Shown here piece after piece: positions 43,791 to 55,900 of a stretch of DNA of 64,000 nt (position 1 is the first letter of the stretch; each line of letters begins with the position of its first letter). The DNA comes from Diabrotica undecimpunctata (lineage: Eukaryota > Arthropoda > Insecta > Coleoptera > Chrysomelidae). The DNA lies in the NCBI RefSeq assembly GCF_040954645.1, contig NC_092806.1, positions 78,525,641-78,589,640 on the forward strand, written 5' to 3'. Position numbers and translations under genes: made by a program. Below the pieces are notes generated by a model. The model did not search any database. It was not told the origin of the DNA and worked only from the letters and a program-made list of their open reading frames with translations.

Positions 43791-44465
43791 ACTGTCGCCG
43801 CACACCGTTGGAACGTGTTGACAGCAGGATATGATTTGCCATGCTCTACCTAGAGTTCTCTAAACATATTAAAAATAGATACGATACGAAACTAAATATA
43901 AAAAGATAGGTTACTGATTACTGACTTAACCAGTATAATTTTTACGGTAAGCTTTTGAAAAATTTATTAGAATTATTAGTGCTTAATTTAAATTAAAATT
44001 TCTAAAGTTCAGACGTTTATTTGATAGATCTCTGATAAGTAACATAAAAGCTGAAAAATAAATATTGAAAACAAAAATCAAATGACCAGGATTTTTCAAA
44101 TCATAACGCATTAAACTTCGGAGTACGAAGTCTGGGTCAAGTCTGACCCTAAATTCACTTATTTCTTAATATTTTATAAAATATTTTTTTACAAATCCGG
44201 TTGATCGTAAGTTCTCTTTATTTGTTTCAATCTATTTTTTCTTGCATCATTTGTGAACATGCAAATTACTGTTTTTCCTCTACGTAACTATGATGCCGAG
44301 GTCAGTCCTGACCCGGTTTTCGGATTTTGAAGAATATTTTCAATGTTTGTAGGTACATGTAAAACGCAGTCGTCTCTATTTACCGGTGTACACATTCAAG
44401 GCCAAAGGATTATACTTGTAGAAATATTAGTAGCTAGAAGGTAACCTTCGGAGTAAATGTAGTGT

Positions 44466-45028
44466 CTAAAGGCGGGTACACATTTGCGAGCAGAACTGTT
44501 CGCGAACCGTTTGTGAACGCTATATTCGTTAATGTGTACGGCAGAAAAAACCGCTTGCGTACTGTTTCATCGTGACTCGTCGCGAACCAAATTGTTGCGG
44601 TTTATTTCACGACTTCAAAGGAAGCTCGGCTTTCAGTTTGGACGGCGCTTACTAGACGCAGCGAACATTTTTATTGTGTCATCAAATCGACATTGTGTGA
44701 ATGACGTGTTCCTTCCTAGAGAGACGTGAGAAAACAGTAAACTGATTATTGTCATGGACGTATAAATAAAGATAAAATCTTTATTTATACGTCGATGATT
44801 ACTGTACATAATTTTATTTTTGTTAAACAAGCAAAAACAGGAACATAAATCAGTACCCAAATTATAAATAAAATGAATCATTTCACACATGTGTGTTCGT
44901 TGTTGGTTTGTCGCTTTCCATGGATCGAGATAAGTATGCGATTAGTACGATGTAGAATATTTTTCAAGGATCTGTACGCGTACTGTACGTATACCGTTCG
45001 GCTCGCATATGTGTACCCACCTTTAGGC
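44466..45028. mobile_element. TIR MITE inside the piggyBac leader
   Basis: Ends are CTAAAGGCGGGTACACATTT on the left and, as reverse complement of the right end, CTAAAGGTGGGTACACATAT, both continuing GCGAGC. About 560 bp, noncoding. GGGTACACA-type ends are common in insect MITEs; superfamily not determined. Confidence 0.75.
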
Positions 45029-45138
45029 ATATTCTACGAAAACGTCTGAGATCTCTACTTCGGTGTAAAGCCGTATTTCACGTTTGTTTATTAATTTAAG
45101 TTGCGAATCGATCTTAAAGTGTGCAGTATTATATTAAA

Positions 45139-46850
45139 ATGTGGAAAAAGAATAAACCTTCGAGTAAAGCTGAGTTGTATGCCTTACTCCTATTAGATGA
45201 AGTTGCAGAGCTGAAAAGCAATAGTGATGTGAGTGATGATGACGGTTGTAAGCCGGAAGCACATGAACGTAATTTATCAATTAATGAACTCGAGAACGAG
45301 GAAGTTTTAGCGACAACTTCTGAAAATACAGATAGTGAACGATCTAATGTGTTTGATGTTATGTGCGAAGGACGAACATGACGTTATTTAGCTCGAAAAA
45401 GAATAAGACATTGGTCTGTAATTTAGTACAGAAAAACATAGGTCCCACTACGAAAAGTCAAAATATTGAGACATATTTTCAATTTATTTTTTTCTGATAG
45501 TATAATGTCAATGATTCTTGAGTATGTATACCAATAAGGGAGCTATTAAGTTCATAGCTGCATATAACAGTAAGCACGAAAAAAAAATTTAGGATTGGAT
45601 TGAAGTTGATCTAGTCGAAATGAGTGCTTTCTCTGTTATACTTATATTATGTAGAAGATTCAAAGAATCTTTTGAGAAGGTGTATAATTTATGGTTCAAT
45701 ACAAATAATGCATTTACGCGTCCTATTTATAAAGATTCTCTAGGTCGGGATAGATTTATAAGTATTTTGAAGTATATTCGCTTTGATAATTTGGATACGA
45801 GAGCAGAAAGGAAAGAACGAGATAAATTAGCTCCTAGTCGAGAAATCGCTGATCTATTTGCCCAAAATTGTAGAGAATCATATGAACATCTGCTTTGGGT
45901 ATTATTGACGAGCAACTTATAGATTTTAGGGGACGTTGCCCATTTCTGATCTATATACCAAGTAAACCGAAGAAATACGATATAAAGGTTTGGACCCTAT
46001 GTGACACTAAACATTTTTATTGCTACAACTTTGAGATGTATACTGGAAAGATTGGTGATTAATCTGAACGTAACCAAGGCTCAAGAGTTGTCAAAACACT
46101 TGCAGAATATTGGTATAGGTCTGGTCGAAATATTACAACTGACAATTTTTTTATTTTCATTGCTTTATCTGAAGAACTCTTCTCCAAAAATTTAACTCTT
46201 CTGTATTCTTCAAACTATTTGTTCACTAGAATGATATTACTTTAGTTTCATATGTAACCAAGCCTAACAAATTTGTCGTGTTATTATCGACCTTACACAA
46301 TGAACATGAAATTTCTGATGAAGACCAAAAGTTCAACCCAAAGATTATTTTGGATTACAACAAAACCCAAAGTCTAGTTGATATTTTAGATAAATTGATC
46401 CGAGAATACACATGCAAAAGAGCAACAAAAAGATGGCCCTTACGTATTTTTTTTAACTTTTAGAATATTGCATGCTTTCGTTTGATCGAATATGAAAAAT
46501 TCTGAATGGAACAACCAAGTAAACATAAAATATCGCAAAAAACTATTTTTAGAAGAGCTTTGAAAACAATTAACCTCACCAAATATAAAACAAAGAGCTG
46601 AAGCAATACAAGAAGAAACCACCTAGTATCATAAATCCGTAATCGTTGCAATAGAGACCACTGGTATTAGTGTAAAAAGCAAACAGAAGTGCCATAATCT
46701 GCAACAAAACGAGGTCGTTGTTATTCTTGAAGGGGTCGTGACAATAAATATTCAAAGATGTGTGACTTTTGTAAAAGACCTATTTGTAATACTCATTCAA
46801 AACGTGAAGAAGTCCAGGTTGTCAAAATTAAATGCAACTACTGACAAAAA
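45139..46850 (+). pseudogene. piggyBac transposase, multiply frameshifted
   Basis: The ATG at 45139 opens an acidic N-terminus (to 45381), then frames shift repeatedly. Core motifs remain: LGRDRFISILKYIRFDN and ERDKLAPSREIADLF (45620-45922), the first catalytic region as DEQL/FRGRCPF-like sequence near 45910-45940, and NITTDNFF near 46125. The C-terminus has a Cys-rich finger (MCDFCKRPICNTHSK near 46757). At least six lesions are visible. A different family from the piggyBac at 10322. Confidence 0.82.
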
Positions 46851-47092
46851 GACGAGAGTCGGGAACTATTTTAAAAAATTTACACAAATACAATAATTTA
46901 GGATTATAATTTTCATGTTTCTTTGTTTTTTGTTAAATTAAAGATACTCTTTAATAATACCGACTATTTAAATCACCCTTATAAATAAAATATCATCGTA
47001 AGCAAAATAATCTCCGTACTCCGAAGGTTAAATAAATTGAATTAATACAACTTAACGAATGATTTACACATACTACACACACACACATAGGT

Positions 47093-47096
<4 letters not shown>

Positions 47097-47177
<81 letters not shown>
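47097..47177. repeat. (TA)n microsatellite
   Basis: About 80 bp, preceded by a short (AC)n run. Confidence 0.97.
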
Positions 47178-47181
<4 letters not shown>

Positions 47182-47817
47182 GCTCTCGTTTTTAAGTCTA
47201 CTGTTAAGTGAAGGTATTATCCTAATACTAAAATATTGCACATTCGGCCATTTAAAATATATCACAAATAAATATTGCATTTTTATATCGTTTTCTATTT
47301 AAACAATTATGTCTATCTTAAAAACAGCGATGGTTAAGGAATAAATGGTAGTACTAATAGTGGGAAAAGTTGTCTGTTCATTTATGAAAAATATTAAAAA
47401 AGATTAAGCAAAAATATAGACGTCCTTTATCTAATAATGTTAGATGTATAATTATTTAGAAGCTATTACATTTATTTAGAGCTAAAGCTGTTTTATTTTA
47501 AGCTACAAGTCATATTATCCCATTTAACAAGTTGGATTAGTATGTATTTATTTTCTTATATCTTCATGACAGACTATATACTTTTCATTTTTTTTATTCG
47601 CAATTACTTTCTTATCGGTTATTCATTTATGTCCAAGGTTAAGGTTTTTCCATTACTTTGTGGTATTTCTTGCTCCATTTCATAACTAGGCTTTCATTCT
47701 GTACTATATCTTAGCTTTGCATCTTACTATATATACGAGTTTGTTTATAGATATATTCATTTAGGTTATTCATTTATATATAAAAATTACTAAGTTCTCG
47801 GAAAGAACCACGTTGAG
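47178..47817. other. AT-rich spacer, nothing recognised
   Basis: No supported feature. Confidence 0.45.
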
Positions 47818-48223
47818 AATTTAATACTCGACATTTCGGCACCCATTTTGGAGCCATTATAAAGAGGGATACGGTTCCGTTCGAGTTCGGGGTATCAATC
47901 TGCCTATTCCCCTCACTCGTGACGTACGTGTATCGTGTTCTGTATAAATACAAGAACCGTCAAACGGCACTGAAGTCTCAATCTGCCTACTCCTCAGTGT
48001 CGAGTGACAGCCACACAGGGTAAGACCAGTCGTCACTCGACACTGAGGAGCAGGCAGATTGAAACCTCAGTGCCGTTTGACGGTTCTTGTGTTTATGCAG
48101 AACATGATACTGGTACGTCACAAGTGAGAAGAGTAGGCAGATTGAGACTCCGAACTCGAACGGAACTGTATCAATCTTGATAATGGCTATAAAATAGGTG
48201 CCGAAACGTCGAGTAATATGTAT
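47818..48223. repeat. Long palindrome, two arms of about 195 bp
   Basis: Left arm 47818-48014 and right arm 48030-48223 pair at roughly 90 percent identity by eye. Shared blocks include GTTCCGTTCGAGTTCGG, CAATCTGCCTACTC and AACCGTCAAACGGCACTGA, with only about 15 bases between the arms. Outer ends carry GCCGAAACGTCGAGTA, a motif common at PLE ends. Lies just beyond the 3' side of the PLE. Confidence 0.85.
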
Positions 48224-48539
48224 ATATATCTTGTATAACACTACTACGGAATCGTGTTAGATTGTCGGGGCAGCGGTCAGTGGCTTAAATTGAAACTACA
48301 TTTATTTCAGGAGTTCGATATTTCATTGACTCTATTTTTCCAACCTTATCAGGAACATACTATAAAATTAACTAATAGCTAGATACAAACATAACATTCA
48401 CAATTTTATAACCTACGAAATGTTGCTTTTTATTTTATAAAGCAAATTAGGTCAGACCGACACATATTCTACGGCAAACAAGGCGGTACTGATTTAGATA
48501 TTTTTTACACATGTCGTTAGGACCAATAAGTTTTATTGT

Positions 48540-49496
48540 CGAACCCGATGTTAGATATTCTCAATTTCTCAGAATTTTAAAATATTGCAATACATATCGC
48601 TTAGCTTGTAAGTGTCTGTCTGTAATTAATTGATTTTTTATTTTTGTTTAGGTGATATATTTCGACAAATAGACTTTTTTATGGTTGTTTTCTCTCTCCA
48701 ACATCTGACGAATTAAATGTGTGGTCTGTTATGTTGGAATGGTGTGCAACTGCATAAAAATTTTTCTGTTTTGCAATAACTTTTGTGTTGCGTTATTCGT
48801 TGTTTTAACCACTGCGATGTTTGCCCTTTACACTGATCACCACATTCGTGTCAAGAAAGTTGGAAAATGGGATGGCTATGATTTAGAAGCGGTGTCTGCT
48901 CTTTGAACTTCAAGAATAAACTGTAATTATATTATTAGTTAAACCATTTGTCTAGGGTAATTGTTTGTAAATAACGGGATTTGTTGGTGTGTTATCACAT
49001 TGTCCGTCATATAAGTCTGAATGGTACATTAGCTGCTTGAGAATTTTATTAGGATAGCCGTTATTCAAAAATATATTGTATAATATTTTTAAATTCTTTT
49101 GAATGAAAATATCATTGCTAATATGCAAAATTCTGTTCTTCATCGCAACAAGTGTTATGGTTTTGGCTTTTTGCGTGCTGTGAGAAATAATTTATAAATC
49201 TTCCGTCAGTCGGTTTCTGATACCATTTCAAAATGATCTTATTCTCTAATGTTCTTATTACCTTAGTGTCTAAAAAGGAACACTTTGTTCTTGTTCAACC
49301 TCAACGGTAAATTATTGGTGTTTGTGAAATCCATTGATAATGTCCAGTATAGTTTAAATACTGTCCTCGGGGATCGTACATATTTGTAAGTTAACGGTAA
49401 CTTGAACGGTAGTTGTGGAATTCCTATATTGAATAGATGATCTAAAACTATGTTGGTTAGAATGTGGCTGAGTAGAAAACCCAATTGAGCACCAAA
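48540..49496 (-). pseudogene. PLE reverse transcriptase end and GIY-YIG endonuclease
   Basis: Starts GAQLGFLLSHILTNIVLDHL (PLE GxxMGSPLSPILANIVM motif), then KYV where YVDD is lost in a small deletion. Next come the GFLDT-like region, NGYPNKILKQL (PLE linker) and GIY-YIG remnants: QTSQWLKQRITQHK and EIYHLNKNKKSINYRQT. Multiple frameshifts; the catalytic YVDD is destroyed. Confidence 0.75.
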
Positions 49497-49510
49497 GATA
49501 AGTGAGTAAA
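49497..49510 (+). repeat. Target-site duplication, left copy
   Basis: GATAAGTGAGTAAA, identical to 50881-50894. Confidence 0.85.
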
Positions 49511-50880
49511 CACAAGCGAAATCCCTACGGAATGGAAGATATCATACCTCAGCACTATACATAAAAAGGGTGATAAAAATAATTGTGAAAATTACCGAGG
49601 AATAGCTGTAACCGGATCTATGAGTCGAATATATGGAAAGGTGTTAAAGAATCGAATTGAGAGAGAATACTTAGATTATGAAGCAGTAGAACAAGCAGGA
49701 TTTCATACGGGTCGATCCACTATTGACCACATTTTCTCCTTAAACCAGATAATAGAAAAAAAGATGGCAAGGAATCAAGAGATTCATATGTTGTTTGTTG
49801 ACCTACGAAAAGCCTACGACAGCGTTCCACTGAAGAAGCTGCGGCAATCAATGGAAAGCACGAATATTAATATAGAATTAATAAAAGCCGTCAAAGTGCT
49901 ATACAACCAACCAATAACAAAGATAAAAGCAGGGAAACAAATAACAACAGGATTTATAACATCAAAAGGATTAAAGCAAGGATGTTGCTTGTCTCCCACT
50001 TTATTTAAAATATACCTCGAAAGTGCTTTAAAAAGATGGAAACAAAAATGCAGCACAATGGGGATACCGCTCACCAATACTATGGTATATACGCTTAACT
50101 TTGCAGACGATCAAGTAATAATGGCTCAAGATTATGACGATTTAAAATATATGGCACGAAAATTAATTGAAGAGTATGATATATGGGGTCTAGAAGTAAA
50201 TAAAAAGAAAAACGAATACCTGTGCATTGTAGCAGAACAAAAAGATCTCATATTAGACGATAACACTACGATAAAGCACTGTTGTGACTACAAGTACCTA
50301 GGTATCACTATTTCACAAGATGGAACATTAGACAAAGCCATAAGAGAAAGAAATACATCAGGGAGAAAAGCCATCACAATGTTAAAGACCATTTTATGGG
50401 ACTAATCCATCAGCAAAGAACATAAAAAGAGGATATAGAGACTATAGTAAAAAGTACCACTTTATACAGCTGTGAGGTATGGCCACTGAAAGAAAGAACA
50501 CTGTCAACGCTGAAAGCGACGGAAATGGATTTTTGGAGAAGAGCCGCAGGAAGATCTAGAAGAGAAAGGATTACCAACGAACGCATTAGAGAAATAATGA
50601 GAATCAAACGAACAATCAGAGATGACCTAACAACAAAACAACTTATCTGGTTCGGACACATACAAAGAATGGACGAACAACGAATGCCAAAAGAAATACT
50701 AAAGTGACAACCAGAAGGAAAGAGAAAACGAGGTAGACCGAGAAAAAGTTGGAGCGAAGGAATAAATAAAGAACTGAGAGAGAGGGCCATAGAAGAAGAT
50801 CTATGGAACAACCGGTCTAAGTGGCGATTGGAAGTCGAAAAACGGCGGAGAACGTTATAAACCGACAAGTAGTAGTAGTA
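49511..50880 (+). mobile_element. 5'-truncated LINE inserted in the PLE
   Basis: Bounded by a 14-bp target duplication, it starts within the RT region and ends in a short (GTA)n tail (GTAGTAGTAGTA). It splits the PLE reverse transcriptase, so it is younger than the PLE. Confidence 0.88.
49515..50859 (+). pseudogene. LINE reverse transcriptase, nearly complete C-terminal two thirds
   Basis: The longest open part is 49620-50405. RT motifs are NYRGIAVTGS, QAGFHTGRSTIDHIFSL, LFVDLRKAYDSVPL (motif A), GLKQGCCLSPTLFKIYLE (motif B) and LNFADDQVIMAQD (catalytic FADD). After stops at 50404-50450 the C-terminus continues (MDFWRRAAGRSRRERI; LIWFGHIQRMD; KRGRPRKSWSE) to KRRRTL. The catalytic residues are intact; a few stops and shifts inactivate it. 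Confidence 0.85.
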
Positions 50881-50894
50881 GATAAGTGAGTAAA
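50881..50894 (+). repeat. Target-site duplication, right copy
   Basis: GATAAGTGAGTAAA, identical to 49497-49510. Confidence 0.85.
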
Positions 50895-51470
50895 AGTTCC
50901 TCCAAAGAAAAAATACATATAAGAAAAAATAAATCCGATCAGCTTAAAGAAATTATTTTTACTTAGTATGGTCTTTCGTCCTGCTAAATGCCAATTTTGT
51001 TCTAAAACTTTTATGATCAGGTTAAGAGGAATGTTCGTGAAAATTATACCGCATCTAGGAATATAAGTACATAGGTTTGAGGGATTGTAATATTCCTGAT
51101 TTTACATTTCACATTGTAGTTGGTTTGATCTTCAAAAGTAACAGTATGTTAGCCAAGTATTTGGAGTGGTTGTAAGTAGGGAAGTTAATTAAGCTGATTT
51201 TTGTGAATTTTTGGTAGACATTATAACTTTGGAAACATCGAGTTGTAAATCATCAGTTGTTTTGCTACATTAGCGTCTATGTCGCCTATGGATTTGAGAT
51301 TCATAATAATATTGTTGTATTTAGTTCGTATTCTTACCATTAAATTAGTGTTTAATTTGCTGTATGTAGATGAATCCTGTAGTATTAGCTCACTTTTTAT
51401 CATTATATTCTGATTTATCCATGGCAAAGGTGGGTGTACTGTTGCCATGGATAAATAAAAATATATAATA
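50895..51470 (-). pseudogene. PLE reverse transcriptase, N-terminal part
   Basis: Reads LPWINQNIMIKSELILQDSS then, with a stop near 51220, CLPKIHKNQLN (the PLE GLPKIHK motif) and broken RT blocks to 50895. The frame resumes on the far side of the inserted LINE. Confidence 0.72.
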
Positions 51471-51478
51471 ATAAACGC

Positions 51479-51640
51479 TGCAGCACACCATTCCAACACA
51501 ACAGACCACACATTTAATTTGTCAGATATTTAGATCTTGGAGATAGAAAACAATTATAGAAAGACTATTGCTCGAAATGTATCACATAAACAAAAATAAA
51601 AAATCAGTTCATTATAAGACAGACACTTGCAAGCTTAGCG

Positions 51641-51718
<78 letters not shown>

Positions 51719-51753
51719 CAATATTTTAAAATTTTGAGAAACTGAAAATATGT
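51479..51753 (+). mobile_element. Partial PLE 3' copy in head-to-head orientation
   Basis: Inverted match to 48550-48752. The plus strand reads HTIPT...LLLEMYHINKNKK and TDTCKLSDI, the PLE GIY-YIG end. It abuts the 5' end of the PLE copy facing the other way. The homology continues after an internal (TA)n array. Confidence 0.78.
51641..51716. repeat. (TA)n array inside the partial PLE
   Basis: The other PLE copy has only GATATGTATTGC at this point, so the array expanded in place. Confidence 0.95.
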
Positions 51754-51754
51754 A

Positions 51755-51978
51755 CCATGGTATGGACATGTAAGAAGAACTAGCGCTACAGCAGATGGAT
51801 AAAGAGGATAACCGAATGGAGCCCCATAGGAAGGAGGAAAAGAGGATGACCCCGAAGATCCTGGAGGAACGAAGTAGACGACACTATGAGTCAGAGAGGC
51901 CTAGACGTTGGAGAATGGGAAACCAGAGAGAGATGAATACAGTTGAGCGAGGGAAGGCAGTGAATACTGTAGAATCCC

Positions 51979-51980
<2 letters not shown>
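51755..51980 (+). pseudogene. LINE ORF2 C-terminal scrap
   Basis: Broken frames read WYGHVRRTS, SPIGRR-like and KRG/GRPRRSW-like sequence. This is the RT C-terminus seen at 18743-19072, directly followed by a (TA)n array. Confidence 0.6.

Positions 51981-51981
<1 letters not shown>

Positions 51982-52052
<71 letters not shown>
51982..52052. repeat. (TA)n microsatellite
   Basis: Follows a LINE 3' end. Confidence 0.97.
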
Positions 52053-52055
<3 letters not shown>

Positions 52056-52084
52056 GTAAAGTTATGTTTGTATTGTAGTAACTG

Positions 52085-52200
52085 TTAGTTAATACATGTA
52101 AAAAGTACCTATCTGATAAAGAACTGCTGAATTAACTGAGTTTCAAATTTAAGCCACTGATTCCAGTCCCGACATTCAAAGACGACTACGTAGTATGATA
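52085..52200 (-). repeat. Short interspersed repeat related to 48240-48345
   Basis: The minus strand shares CAGTGGCTTAAATT(T)GAAAC and flanking ACTACG and TCGGG blocks with 48240-48345 near the PLE 3' side. Confidence 0.5.
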
Positions 52201-52236
52201 CACCATATTTGCACGGTTCATAATTACGAAGGGTTT

Positions 52237-52239
<3 letters not shown>

Positions 52240-52316
<77 letters not shown>

Positions 52317-52317
52317 G
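52240..52317. repeat. (TA)n microsatellite
   Basis: About 78 bp with one G interruption near the end. Confidence 0.97.
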
Positions 52318-52391
52318 TTTGACTCCGCGTTGAAGTCAACCCGGAAAACCACAAAAATACATATAGCTCTCGCGGAAATGTCAAGTATAAC

Positions 52392-52645
<254 letters not shown>

Positions 52646-53248
52646 TTCTTATTAGGACAGCCACTTTTTTACGTCATCTTTATCGTTTATACTTTAGTAA
52701 TTTGGACATATCTTAATTATTTTTGGTTTTTTTTTTGCTCTTCTTTCTCTTTATTTCTTTTTGTAGAAACTCCATTACTTTTACGTTGTTCTCTTCGTCG
52801 TTTTCTTTGATTTCTTACTTTTACAGATTTATCTCAGTATCATCTTTCTCTTGTTTATATAATGCCCTAAATTTTTTATTAGACTTCTGAAAATGAGTAT
52901 AAAGCAAGGGGGAACTTTCAATCTTAGTTTGTGTTTACACAACTTTACAGATCTACAACTTCTAAGTAAATTTTAAAACAGCCTTTTTTATTTTTAGCTT
53001 TAACAAGTTTTTTTAATCCATAATTTCTAATTTAAAAAAAAGTGATAGAGATAAAAATAGGTCTAAAAAAATAAACATGCTGTTGACCATTGACCTATTT
53101 TATAATATAACTAGAGATCACTGGAATAGAAAACGTAAAGAACTACCTTAAAGAAATAATATAGTACACTACATTAAGTAATAATGTGTACCAGAAAATC
53201 AATAAACTACAAAACTTAACCCGTTATTAGTTCCAAAAAAATGAACAC
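52646..53248. other. AT-rich spacer, nothing recognised
   Basis: T-rich first part; no supported gene. Confidence 0.45.
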
Positions 53249-53459
<211 letters not shown>

Positions 53460-53479
53460 ATTATGACATAAATTCAATT

Positions 53480-54650
53480 TATTTCTGTAACACAATTACT
53501 GTAATTCTCCACACAATTACTTAATTTTTAATTTAAAAAAATTTGTCTGTGAATTAAAAGTTTAGCAAAGTGAACCATTGATGTAAAAAAAATTTTTTTT
53601 TTCGAACTTTTCTTGCAAAAATTAAATTTGTTTAAAAAAACGTTTAATTTAACAAACAAACCGGGCCAGATTTTTTCAGTTTATTTGTTCAAATTGGAAA
53701 AAATCAGGTCCGGATTTAAAAAATTATTATTTGTTCAGAGAAAAACTTCAGAGAAATAAGTTATATATTTAGTATATACATAAGAATAATACAACCAATT
53801 TGCCAATTTCCAGAATTTCAGAAGGTATAAAGTGTTTTGAATAAAAAAAATCGTGTTTAGCAATATGTGGTTTAGTTTGCCAAACGTTTAATTCATGTAC
53901 AAATTAAATTTTTTTAATAAAAAATTAAGTAATCGTGTAAGAAAAAAATAAATATGCCATTGTATTTGCCTATTTGTCTTATTTATAAAATTCTTTTCAG
54001 AGTTTTCAAAAACCGTATACACGGTGAATTTTTTTCTATGAACAAAACGAAATATTTTTTAAAACCGGACCTGATTTTTTTTCAGTTTAAATAAATCAAA
54101 CCGGGAAAAATCAGGTCTGGCTTGGTTGTTAAATGGTAAATAAAATGTTTTTTTAAAAAACAAGAAAAGAAAGTTAAAGTTTGTTACATCTATGCTTTGC
54201 TAAACTTTTAATTCATAGTTTTTAATTTAAAATTTAGTAAACCCGTGGGAAAAAATTATTATTCCATTTTAATTGCCCATTTGTTTTATTTATATCTTTT
54301 TAGAGTTTTCAAAAACAGTATGCAAGGTGAAATTTTTTGTATGAACAAAATGGACTATTTTGATTTAGTGATAGACTGATAGACTGATTTTTTTCGGACT
54401 ATTTTCCTAGTTTGAATAAATCATTTGATTATATGGTAGTAGTGTAAAGTTTGATCAAAAAATGACATACATCAAACTTACTGTTCAAAAAATATGATGA
54501 ATAGAAATTTCAGTATAATTTATGTCATTTTGTATATTATAAAACAATGGGACTAGCCACTTTTAAATGGTCATTTGTTATTTCCCGTAGGGGTTTCCGT
54601 ACGAGGTAGGAGTAAATACAGTTCTTCATCACTCACCCTTTATATTCTTG
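53480..54650. repeat. Interspersed repeat, second copy
   Basis: Shares with 32940-34081 and 41093-41215 the AAAACCGGACCTGATTTTTT motif (both orientations), CATACATCAAACTTA(C)TGTTCAAAA, the GGTGAATTTTTT block and the GTACGAGGTAG end. Noncoding; family unknown. Confidence 0.6.
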
Positions 54651-54794
54651 GTTAACGTTTTCTGCGTTGACTACGTCTTCTAAGATATTCTCCAGTTTTT
54701 CTGAACTATATAACATTACAAAATATTGTCGATTTTGGTTTACCAAACATTTTGACAACATAATTCACAATCAGGGTGGTCAAGTAACACTGAA

Positions 54795-54985
54795 ATGTTT
54801 CTCTCTCCAATGGCATTACAGCCCAAGTCGGGCCCTGGCCTTCCTCAGCATCCGCCTTCAAGCATCCTTTCCTTGGCGGCTCTCCTCCAGTTATCCATAT
54901 TCAATATATTTTAAACATTGGTTCTTACTTCGTCTATCCACCTCTTTCTTGGTCTTCCTTCTAGTCGAAGTGCTACCATTATTAA
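54795..54985 (-). pseudogene. Antisense LINE ORF2 C-terminal scrap
   Basis: The minus strand reads GRPRKRWIDEVRTN, then NMDNWRRAAKERMLE and GCNAIGE with shifts, a common C-terminal tail of insect LINE RTs. Confidence 0.6.
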
Positions 54986-55671
54986 AATGTATAAATAAAA
55001 TAACAAATAAAATGTATAAATAAAACAATAATAGTACTGAGAACTTCAAGGCAGTCTTAATCAACCAACTACAATATTTAAATAAAGTGTATTCTTATTA
55101 TTTTATAAAACTAAACTATATTTCGTTAAATTTGCCGGTGTATTTATTTGAGTTTTGTGTTATTACTAGTAACGTTCAGTTTTTCGTCAATGTATATAAA
55201 TTACATTTTATATCATCTCAGTCGAAGAGAGTATTTGCGGATGGGTGAGTTGGGTAGGCCTCTGTCTTTGGTTTGTGATCTATTTTATGTGAACTTATCA
55301 CAACCTCAGTACATGTGTATTTGAGAAAGAGAGACTCTACGTTCCACCCATTTTACATTACAAAACGAGAATAAGAGAATCCATATAAGCACAATGAATT
55401 ACTAATAATAAAGATTAGAATTCTCCGTTTCTACACCTATTAAAGAAATCGCAAAGTAAAAAACTCAACATTGAAATTTACAAGTAGACAACGATGTAAT
55501 ACACTAAGGATGAAACGTGTTGATATTTTTACACACATATATTTTTACGTCACATTATCAGCTATAATGTCCGGCGTGAATTTGACACATATAGTTATCT
55601 GTATTCTTTTTGGTAAATCAATAAATTCGTTAATTTTTTAATATTTTCCGTCCAGTCACATCAGTGGTGTG
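54986..55671. other. AT-rich spacer, nothing recognised
   Basis: No supported gene or repeat. Confidence 0.45.
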
Positions 55672-55762
<91 letters not shown>

Positions 55763-55782
55763 TATATATTTATATATATATT

Positions 55783-55815
<33 letters not shown>

Positions 55816-55828
55816 ATATATTTATATA

Positions 55829-55881
<53 letters not shown>

Positions 55882-55900
55882 GTATATATATATATATATA
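55672..55900. repeat. (TA)n array, left part
   Basis: TA-rich with TTTA interruptions; continues after the Tc1 element at 57382. Confidence 0.95.

Larger units (their letters stand above)
44115..47027 (+). mobile_element. Decayed piggyBac transposon
   Basis: Flanking TTAA at 44111-44114 and 47028-47031. Terminal inverted repeats are ACTTCGGAGTACG (44115-44127) and CCTTCGGAGTACG (reverse complement of 47015-47027), with an internal CCTTCGGAGTA near 44445. It carries a frameshifted transposase gene and a MITE in the 5' noncoding part. Confidence 0.85.
48240..51478 (-). mobile_element. Penelope-like element, split by a LINE
   Basis: On the minus strand, a PLE reverse transcriptase N-terminal part (51470-50895) is interrupted by a LINE, then resumes (49496-48950) and ends with a GIY-YIG endonuclease region (48900-48540). 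RT followed by a C-terminal GIY-YIG is diagnostic of Penelope-like elements. Decayed by frameshifts. Confidence 0.8.

Noticed and set aside
48150..48223. Functional hammerhead ribozyme at the palindrome edge
   Set aside because: The GCCGAAAC half fits but the CUGAUGA core is not present in either arm.
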